Shown: piece by piece, positions 54,792-64,000 of the stretch | How positions within the stretch are numbered: position 1 is the stretch's first letter | Layout: each line of letters begins with the position of its first letter | Assembly (NCBI RefSeq): GCF_000224145.3 | Contig: NC_020167.2 | Span: forward strand, 5,270,287-5,334,286 | DNA from: Ciona intestinalis | Lineage: Eukaryota; Chordata; Ascidiacea; Phlebobranchia; Cionidae | Reading direction: 5' to 3' | DNA length: 64,000 nucleotides | The notes under the pieces: generated by a model | The model's input: only the letters and a program-made list of their open reading frames with translations | What the model was told of the DNA's origin: nothing | Databases searched by the model: none | Made by a program: the position numbers and the translations under genes

Positions 54792-57741
54792 TTTAAGAAA
54801 CCAGAACCTTATTACTCTTGAGTTGTGTAAATTTTCAAAACGTGTTTACTATTTTACTTAAAATATGTTAGCTGCTGCAAACAAGCGTATAACTGACGAG
54901 TGAAAACTGGACACATTCTTTATGTTATGCTGAACACAGTATTTGTTTTATTGTTTTCATTACTACGTATAATTTTAAGCGTTTTACAATTTAAATATTA
55001 AATAACGAATATTGATTTCTAAAATCGGTTATTTTGGATTGACACTTTTTGTCTAACTTTTAAATTAAACTTCTTTCTTGGTTCTCTTGTATTAACTTAA
55101 CAAGAAAAAGGGTAATGCACGATCCGACTAAAAGTCCCAACTATTGAAAATGTGCTAAAATAGAAATCGGCTTTGCAATTACATAAAATTATTATAAATT
55201 CCCATATAATATAATGTAGCTAGCCGAATTAAATTTATTTCATCCATAATGTTGCTTCAACGACACAACTGTTACTCGTTTATAATGTGATATTGTTCTT
55301 GGTTGCATTGCAGGAGATACAGTCAACGACTTGTGACATGGTTGTCTACATTCTTAGAATTAAAATTTCAGATTACCATTTACGTAATTTCTTTAAACAT
55401 AGCTCCCTTGAAAACTGGTAAGCATAACCACGAAGCAAATGAAGCCACCGCGTGTACAAAACACGCATATTTTACCTGCCGCAAACTTAGTTGAGTAATA
55501 AAATTATTACCAAGGCAGGATGTAGCACATTTTTGGACAGACAACGTATCCAACCAACTTATAGCTAGGGCAGTAACGAACATTTAGCTGGACCGTATGG
55601 CGTTTTTTACGTTGCACGCCGAGGGGCTGAGCAGTATCTTTATATTCAATTTATGGAAACCAGGCTAACTTATCGTCCCATGGCGTAAACGCGGTTGTAC
55701 AAATACAAGTTTAGGTTAAAATTGTAGACAGGGAAAAAAATGGTGTTGTAGTTTTTACGTTTATAGTAAACTTACTAGCAAAGCGGAGTAGAACAAGTTA
55801 AGCGGAAACTAACAACTAATGATTACATAACAAAAGTGGGGGGTCTGTACTGCCAAGCTACAAAGCGTTCTCCCTTATTACGACACACGATGGGCAGTTC
55901 TTGAATAAAGGCACTGATTTCCGTGTGCGTCACTATACTAGCACCCCATTAGATTTGGCCAAAAATAAATGCGAAAGGTGGTGGATTAACCACTAAAACG
56001 TTTACTCACACGATAGTTAGCACGCGAACAGACTGACAAATATGCAAAGTCACGCGATAATGAAACGCAACTCTTCTGATATTTTATAAACTAAATTGCA
56101 AACAAATGTATCGCGCACTTGTGGAAATCTTTGCCCATATATGTAAACATAGGTTAGCAGTAAGTGAGTAAACGTTTATAATAGAAATTTCCGATAGATC
56201 AGAGGGTAAAAATTTTTTAATGGTTTTCCGCGTGGGGGCACTAGTACATTATATACAGAGCGAGTTTTATCTAAAATCGATCAGAGGCTGGTCTTAAATC
56301 GACAGCCTATTTGTGAATGGGATTAGATTTTACCACGGCGTTTTATCAATGACATTTATCTCTGATGTAACCGCTGGGTCACCTTAACCTGAGATGACAG
56401 TTCCGCCTTAAAGGACGAAACGCGGCAATTAAAAGCGTGGCAAAGCGGAATCTATGCCGTTAAAGGAATTACTCGTTTTATCGGCTTTGAAATTCTTGCG
56501 GTCGAAAACGCAGTGGTCATCTCGGCAGTGATTTTACAACATGGTTATCATTACAACGCGCAATATGTTCGTGCTTGCTGCGGCAGGTGCCACTTGTAGT
56601 TCATAACTAAACGCCTAATCTTTTAATCTATATCCAAGACCAGGCTTTAGCGGCGCAGAGCTCGAAATTACAGAACGCAAGGCACCTATAAAGCCAAGTG
56701 ATCTATAAACTCCATCTCGAGCGGAGACCGCCGTCAAACTAACGAGCGCCTGTGCTTGTAGCGGTGACGTCTCCCGTGGCTTGGCGTCAATTAAATTTTA
56801 AATAATCCACAAAAACAAGTTGAACTTTAGCACGAATGAAATATCCGCGTTTTCAGTTCGACATATACTACGTGGACAGCGGTGACAAATACATTTTGCT
56901 AATTTGTTGCGTAAACAAAAATATCTCTATAGTAGATATCGGTACTATAACAATTCAGTTTAGGCGACACACTCATATATTATGTTATTTTTAAATATAC
57001 TAGCCTTTATATGTTATTTTTAATACTGAGTTAAATATATGAAAAATGCGCGCCAACTTAAGTTCGTAATTCTTTAAATTCTCTCTTTAGTTTGTGCTCT
57101 AGAGACTCTTCAGTGGCGTTGCCACAAATTTCTTATCTCGGGATTGGAAATAAAAGTTTCTGATTGATTGGCTCGCACTGCGGGGCGTAAGGCTGAAATC
57201 CCCACAACGGTTCGCGCACTGCGGCCCACTTCAGAATTATTGCATTGTGTGTACTGGTGAGGCTATGTTCGCCATATCGAGTCGTGTTGTGCGCTTAAGT
57301 AGTGATGCATTGTACAGCTTGAGATAAAAAGGCTTAACAGGCCGCAAACTTCCTGCCTCTCACTCCTCCCACTCTCTCCTCCATTCTCCTCCTGATAACT
57401 GACGGTAAGAAATCATAGCGGTTTAGTTGCCATGACAATCATTATTCAACCCTTTTAATACGTATAGTGCTGTTTACGCCCTGAATGTACTGCCACTATT
57501 AAAGGTGTGACTGGAAAATAACAAGATTTCGTTCCTGTTTTTAAGCGGAAGAGAATATTTCCTCAGGCATTAATTTATTCAAATTGACCAGAAGATATCT
57601 ACGCTAAGGCTTGGTCTTCATATAGTTGCAGCTTACGAAAAAGATAATTACCCAATTTTCGTGCTCATGCATAAGCGGTTGCGTTTTCATTAGATGTACC
57701 GGTATCAATTTAACCCACGCGGTACATTTAATAAAGTGAAA
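54792..57741. other. Gene-free stretch upstream of CCDC12
   Basis: No ORF with supporting features, no MITE and no SINE seen. GC content rises from ~56 kb onward. Possibly regulatory. Confidence 0.45.
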
Positions 57742-57867
57742 ATGGTGGGTTGCCTGCTTTTAATGTGGCTTCATCTGGCGAGTCAAGATGCAATTAACGA
57801 AAACGATTTGACCAACGACGACAATAACCGTTTGTGTGCAAACGTCTTACTGGCGAAAGACTGTTGA
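57742..57867 (+). CDS. Candidate 41-aa secreted peptide
   Basis: Short ORF opening MVGCLLLMWLHLASQ, a plausible signal peptide, then an acidic/asparagine-rich DAINENDLTNDDNNR and a C-terminal part ending LLAKDC. Too short to be confident; nothing else supports it. It could be a first exon or chance. Confidence 0.15.
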   Translation: MVGCLLLMWLHLASQDAINENDLTNDDNNRLCANVLLAKDC

Positions 57868-59481
57868 GTGACACTGGGCGCAGTTAATCCGTTGTGTTAA
57901 CCATGTCACGTCTCCGACTGAGCCGATTTGCGTAATTACTGACTTCCGAAACAACAAGCTTGTGATATCTACATTCGAAATCGCTTGCACGCGGAGCAGT
58001 GTTGACGCTTTACACGGTGACACGGCGCCTTAGTAAGCAGTGGAAATTCGAGGGAAACGCTCGAAATAAGAACACGATGGCGTGGTAGCTATTTGTTGTA
58101 TCGATTCGAAGGCTTAGAAATCTTAAAGATGCTAAGGCTGTCAAGAAAATGTCATTTCAAGCCGACCGGTGTATAGTTACGACGGAAATTGGTAAGGGAA
58201 TGCTCAGCATACAGCTGCTGGCCATAACATAATAAGCTTATGCGAAAAACGTAAGAATCTTCTTTATTGGGACGAAATAACAGGTGTCCTATGACTTTAC
58301 CACCGGTTTAACTTTTGGTTGTTCCGTCCGGTGCTCCCGGCGGCGACTGATGCTTTGTCTCACGTCAGATTACCTTCAAATCCATCCGTTTGTTTGCGAA
58401 TAAAGCAATCATACGCGTCATAATCTAAGCCGATATGTTTCCACAACGCACACCGGATCTGGTTGATGAAGCACAAAAGGTCGACGACAGAAACTCGGTC
58501 GGAAAATTTCAGTCGAAAATTTGACTCTATTCTTCATGAGAAGCGTCTGCTGTGTCGCAGGTGGCTCCAATCAATCGGCGCCAGCGGTATTGGGATTCTC
58601 ATCGGGCCTTGGCTTCTCAAAGTTTACTTATCAATGAAAGGCGGTCGCTATTCGAAGTTACAGATCACAATTGGCATCCGAACGAAATTGTCTCCGAACC
58701 TAACACTGCCCCTTGCGACAAGAAAGGAAACCCAGGGCACCGAGTCGGACTGAGTCGACTGAATCAAAAACCACAAAACTATTCCAGTCGTTGTTTAGAA
58801 AACAAAGTCGCTTGAAATCCATTTCCTTAGTAAACAAATGATCGCATATATGTCATATAGACTTTGACCTTAATATTAAATAACCTCAACAGCTTCTCCA
58901 GACGAGGAAACAGGGGACAGTTGTGTTTTGCCAATGACTAACAACAAATCGTCGACATAACGATTGTATTTTAAATGCCTTTGTCTGCATGTAAAACAAA
59001 AATATTATTTAGCATATCGTTCGCAGTCTTGCTTTTTGGAAAGATGCTGACGACAATTATACGACGTTGCTGAAATTGTGTAAGATTTTTATGAGACAAT
59101 GTTTAGTAAGTTCCTAAACATGTGACATAAACAATAATATACAGTGATTCATTTCCACATTTAATTGCGTTTTATCATTTACGATCTTATGATCAATAAC
59201 TACAAAGTTAAGGACAAGGCGACGGAACTTGTTCCATTTACGACTAAGGAAAGCTATAACTTGGATCAGCGATTAATATTTTTGAAAATCCATTATTTGC
59301 CAATTGGCAGGTCGGTGTTTTTCTTAACACAGAAAGTGTTTTACCCTCAAACATGGTACACCTTTATACTCTGTCCGCTTACAATATATCTTCTTCAAAT
59401 CGACAGCCATCGTTTGTCATCGTTATGCCATCATATTTCCTATTGTAACCTCACAATGAACTTTTGTTAGCAAATAGGACG

Positions 59482-59740
59482 ATGTCGTTCGGTCGGTTTC
59501 CATCTCGAACGGGCAACAGTAGCGACATTGTTCAAATTGGAAACCAGTTTAGAAGCGGGTATGTATATGTTTTTGTTAAGACAATTATTCCCGTGATAAT
59601 TCACTCTTCATTTCACTAGACGAAACACGATAAACATCGTTGGCGTGGTTACGGAAACGCGTTCTGCTTGGTCTAAGTTTAAAGATGTTCATGCCAGTTT
59701 TCTGTGTACACAAAGCGCGCAGAACAACTGTGCCGTGTAA
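59482..59740 (+). CDS. Candidate two-exon gene, 65 aa, possibly OB-fold-like
   Basis: ATG at 59482, exon 59482-59558 with donor GTATGT, 61-base intron, acceptor CACTAG, exon 59620-59740 ending TAA; phases agree. The protein starts MSFGRFPSRTGNSSD and continues RNTINIVGVVTETRSAWSKF. The stretch INIVGVVTETR-x(5)-FKD is reminiscent of the first strands of POT1-type telomere-end OB folds (V-x-G-V-V-x-x-x-R-x-P...D), but this is a weak resemblance from memory. It may be a gene fragment or the start of a longer gene using another splice. Confidence 0.25.
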
Positions 59741-62700
59741 CAGCGACTCTAATTAATTTTAATTGAAACGAGGCAGGAAGTGGAGAATTCTCTCCGAACG
59801 ATTGTGACGCAGAAGCGGCCAAACGGGGACGAGGCGGCCGGTCGCGTCCACGTAGCGATTACAGCGTTTTCTTTCCGGATAGAGGCAAAACAAAAACAGT
59901 CGAGAGGTCTCGTAGCATGAGAATTTCGCCTCAGGGCCACTGGGAGCCAAATCAAAACCAAACACTAGTGCCTCGTCACACCGTGTGTGTAAATGTTGGT
60001 CGCCCAGTGGAAAACCATTGCACTTTAACACATAAACCAAGAAACACGTTTGAGATTTTTGTGGCCTTTATTTTCGACCACGGCAGTCTCTTGTGTTAAC
60101 AACAAAATTCCCGCAAATGTTAAAAGAGATAGTGCGGCCAAGTGATTATACAAGCAGGACGGTAACATGGCTAAACGTTAGAACTCGCCATTAAAGAAAT
60201 TAATATAGCATTTTCTATTTTGGGTTTAATTTGAAACAAATTTGAAAACCAATGTCACGTTTGTGTCATTTCGTAAACGGTACCACTTAGAACGGTCGTT
60301 AGCATGATTAATTACGAAAAGACATTTAGACAAATATTCGACGTTTTAAACGAACTCGGGAATATAGTCATCTCTTTTCGGTGGTTGGTTTCGACATCAT
60401 GTGGTGTTTACGAAACAGCGGCAGATTATGACGTAACTGTCCGTTTTCAAGTGCTAGTTTCCGGGCTCGGGTTAACCCGCTGATTGTTGTTGGTCGCCAT
60501 GGTAACGCTTGAGGGTCAGCCAATCGGAAACAGAAGCGGAAAACGGAATAAACACGGGGGTTCTATACTCTCAGCGTATGTGGCCGTTTGAGAAAAAGAA
60601 ACATCGCAGGCGGTTTTCTATCCAGCAGACGTGGTACGCAGGAATGCGATATTTAGAGTTATGTTAACAGACTGTCACCGTATCTGCCCCGGTTTTATTC
60701 GGTGACTGATGACCAAGAGAAACGCACTGTGCATCTAATTACAACGGCCGCAACAGATATTTGTCGTATTCAAATCAAATTCCACGTCTGCGTTGACCTT
60801 CAAATGAGCCGAATCGTGACATGCGTGGCGAATAACTGACGTCCTTGCAATTCCGTGGACATCACGATCATTAAAACGCTGCGTAAATTTAAAATTACAA
60901 CTCATTGCGCCCACGCTTCCATATGTCATCCATCGGTTTCGATTTGTCGAATCAGATCCCGCCCATTATTCCAATAACACAGTTATAGAGTAAGTGTAAT
61001 TGTTCCAAAATAAAACGCTTTATTCGCCGCCATTAATTCGACATTCGAATTGTGTCGGAAGTGAGGGCTGCACTTAATATTTGATGATCGCCGACAAGAA
61101 TCTATTTTCCTCGCAACCGAGATATCACGTGACGCCGGAATGTAATACGACAATCACGGGCAATCGGGCCACGAATCTTTCGCCTGACGTCATCGCGGAC
61201 CCTAGCGTGCATTCCTATCGACGTGAAGCTTAATACTGAACACATCAGCAGCTCCTGCAGTAAGGCAAAAGCGGTCGAGATAAATGTGCAGTGACGTGCG
61301 GTATATAGGCAGTTGCAAGCTACTGCGGATGGTGTCGGTTCGGCGCCGCGCGCTATTACAACTGAAAGCGGAAATTCTTTCCCGAGTGTTTGCCTTGTTC
61401 CGACGAATCGCGTTATTTTCCGTCGACCAACTGCCCCGCAGCAAAAGTCGCGGTCGTATTTTCGCTTAAACCCGTCTTCGGTTACCAGCGTTACCGATCA
61501 ATCAACGACGGAACTGTCTTCGGTGCCTGGTCTGCTGGCCCACACCGACAAGTTGTGTAAAGAAAACAAATTCTGGACGTGCTGTATGGGTTATTGGTAT
61601 GGTATAAAGACCATAAACGCTAAAAGTCATCTTATCACATACTAAACCGTTGTTAAAAAATATTCAGAAAGTTTTACCATAAAGTAATTGATCTACCATT
61701 TATTATTGTGTATGCATACCGATAAAAATAGCAACCAGTGACCGATTTGCCAAAAACAAAACAAAACCTTTTTTTGGATATCATATTACTTCCTTTTTAC
61801 CATACGTGCATGACGATGCCACGCGTACTCAAGCTTACAGCTAGGTATTCATTAGCTTTATAATGCTTGAATCAGCCGCAAACGCCGAGCAGAGAATGAG
61901 TTTGTGGTTGATAGGTCTATAAACCAAAACTTGATCTCTACCAGCTCAAGCAGGTAACTCCAACCGACACAACAAACCCCGCGCGCAGAGGGTTAGTGGG
62001 GTAAAACTGCTCCCACGCCGGCTTTTAAAAATGCCTCGAAACCTGTACGGCTGCGGGGTCAATTTAACGATGAGTGGGGTAAAGTAGCTGGCTTTAGAGG
62101 TAGGGTATCACTCCGCATGTCTCCTCGCAAGTTTAAGCTTGCAAGCAGGCTTCAGCGAGCCAGTGTTCCCACGACAGAATGTATACGTTTGACAGATAAT
62201 TCAAACCCTTGGCCCCCGATCAAAAGATGTCATAAAACAATACATTTGTCGGGTTGTCAGCATTGTACCGGGGACACGAACTCATAACACGACCATGTGC
62301 GGTTAAACCGGGGAAGCACTGATATCGAGTTCAGTTCGTTGCAGATACGTGGCGCCAGCAAGGTGGTGTCGGCGCCTGCATAACACTTAGAATCTAAGAC
62401 CTAACCTTTCTTTAAATGGAGATATTGTCGCATAGAAGAGAGTCATGAGAGTGTTTATACAAATCGAACTCCGGTGTCACAATAATGAAATCAATTTAAT
62501 CCTATTTTCCAGCAGCCGAGTAATTGTTAGGTTCTCAGGGTGCGATGAAGAAGATTGATGAATCTGCGATGCGATTTGCAACTCTCTCATGGCATCGTAA
62601 CTTGTGCGGTCGAAACGAAACGGCCAATCAGCATAATGCGATTACGAAGACCGTAATCTCACTTTGTGAGTCGAACACGTTGCTGAGAGCCTCCCGTCCA

Positions 62701-64000
62701 TTATACAGCGCGTTTCCCAGCAAACAAACAGCCGCCTCTGCAGTGTTTTTGTAAGTGCCAAAGGAATTGGACCAATTAGCTAACCCGCCCTCCTTACTTT
62801 ATCTGTGGCAGCGAAAATAATTAAATCTCCTTTAATTTGCGAAGGAAACAGCCACCCAAGCTTTTGTTCCTGCAGCAGGCCCGTAACAGCAACAAAGCAA
62901 GTACTGGGCCGATTGGGTAACTTGATACGGGGTTAAAATAACTACGGCTCGGTGTGGGTCGGTTATCTTCTCACCCGGTGAAGGGCCGGTGGGGTATAAA
63001 CAAAGTTACTTCGTCCCAGTTCCGGCATGAGACCGTAGAAAAGGTGAAACATCCCCTTGGGGTTCGGGTTGCAGGGCCCCAGGTTCGGTGCGCTCGCTGA
63101 GAACGAACAATAGCTCATTGTTACGTCGATAAGGAAGCACGCGTTACGCGCCTGTTGAACGTCCGGTGTTAAAGATTATTGAAAAGAAATTTCCGCCCAG
63201 TAAAAATCTGCTTTTCTTATACTTTCTGCATAATTTTCCAATTTGAAAATGCATGCTAGCTTTTGTGCATAAGGCGATACAACGAATATGTGAAGTTGAT
63301 GTTAGGCTTAATCATGGTCAAATTTTATTTATATGAGTCATTGTCCGTGCGATTAATCTACATGTCTCTATGACGGTAAAGAATAAGTTTACGGGTTTAA
63401 AAAATGCGGTATTTGCGTGGTTAAAAATAATTCAAACAAAGTTTCTGAAGCGAAAACAGCAGTGCTAACCAGATCAGACGCGCCAACAAAATCAACCAAT
63501 AGTTGGTGGTCACAGTTTTAAAACGGGCAGCACTGGCCGCTTGGTCCTTGAAATTAGTGGCTGGCGAGGCAATATAAGCGGTGAAGTCGCCGTGCGGAAC
63601 GACAAGCTCATTCAAAGACTTCCTGTCTATTGTCAGCTATCCACTCGTGGAGCCAGTTGGGTCTTCAGAAACCATTAGAGCGGATCGGGCCATTGTGATC
63701 GCACAGAGCTGTGCTTCCGTCCCCGTAATGTAACTGGCGCATGTAGATTAGTATTTTACAACCCATAGGAGGAATTACCTAGGGCCACATCCTGCGCACA
63801 CATTAATAATCATTGCTATTTATAACGCCGCTTAAACCAGCGCCGCTGGTAGGCCACAATTTCCGAGATTTACATATTTTTGAAACATTGTAACACCAAC
63901 AAAATGTAAGTTCGCCTCCTGTAACTGCAGTGGCAAGTTAATCCAGATCCGCTCTTTGTAGCATGCGTCGATAAGCGGATAAAATCGCCATTCTTGACGT
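59741..64000. other. Gene-poor, GC-richer stretch
   Basis: Overlapping open frames around 58463-58815, 61202-61645 and 62524-62754 occur in several frames at once, as expected from locally high GC (for example GGCGCCGCGCGC near 61340). No recognisable protein, tRNA or known repeat. A minus-strand frame at 63421-63640 includes a hydrophobic NYWLILLARLIWLALLF and may be part of a membrane protein exon extending beyond what I can resolve. Confidence 0.35.

Noticed and set aside
58463-58815. Two overlapping plus-strand ORFs of 96 and 87 aa
   Set aside because: Both frames open over the same bases, no recognisable domain or splice signals.
61202-61645. Three overlapping ORFs of 61-110 aa on both strands
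   Set aside because: GC-rich patch with few stop codons; frames contradict one another and show no family motif.
63421-63640. Anoctamin C-terminal exon (NYWLILLARLIWLALLF)
   Set aside because: A hydrophobic segment loosely like the last membrane helix of anoctamins, but no neighbouring exons or acceptable donor were found; kept only as a remark.
1-64000. CRISPR array or bacterial system
   Set aside because: Spliced metazoan genes throughout; the only regular repeats are contiguous satellite monomers without unique spacers.

Overview
The window is animal nuclear DNA and almost certainly from the sea squirt Ciona (intestinalis/robusta type). Genes are compact, with many small introns (57-63 nt at the smallest), AT-rich spacers, about twenty copies of a ~200-bp inverted-repeat MITE with TATAGTAGGGTGGGG-type ends, and many tRNA-derived SINE fragments. 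I recall both repeat types from Ciona but could not search for them. Five N runs (13194-13243, 17316-17382, 28458-28507, 44719-44843, 51262-52261) mark assembly gaps.

Left part (1-18 kb): the last exons of a lysyl oxidase family gene (+). Next is a six-exon orphan 7TM receptor (+, 2659-7102). Then come three paralogous FAXDC2-like membrane fatty-acid/sterol hydroxylases: one on + (8108-9712) and two on - (10089-11691, 14174-15846). All three share the same six-exon plan with the same intron phases; the middle copy has an in-frame TGA. A direct repeat flanks a gap near 13.2 kb. A gene-poor stretch follows to 18.2 kb.

Middle (18-31 kb): a complete 17-exon FANCD2 (+, 1396 aa predicted) whose introns carry SINEs, MITEs and one LTR retrotransposon with matching LTRs and a 5-bp target duplication. 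The residue aligned with the human FANCD2 monoubiquitination lysine (K561) reads Gln.

Right of centre (32-53 kb): a secreted/transmembrane EGF-ZP-domain gene (+), two small secreted two-exon precursor genes (-) with a shared SRQ-x(2,3)-RR-x-GWGxW core, two minus-strand ORFs of unknown role, and a satellite of ~87-bp monomers each holding an 18-bp perfect palindrome. About 6.4 kb of this block (33411-39840) recurs at 44844-51261 in the same order and orientation, bounded by gaps and satellite. It is either a young tandem duplication or two haplotypes placed in series.

Right end (53-64 kb): CCDC12 (-, two exons), then ~9 kb without any confident gene. That stretch is richer in GC and may be regulatory; it holds only weak small-gene candidates.

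The genes do not form a single pathway. The parts most likely to repay work are the GWGxW secreted peptide family, the FANCD2 lysine change, the FAXDC2 cluster with block-like identity, and the ZP/peptide/satellite duplication.
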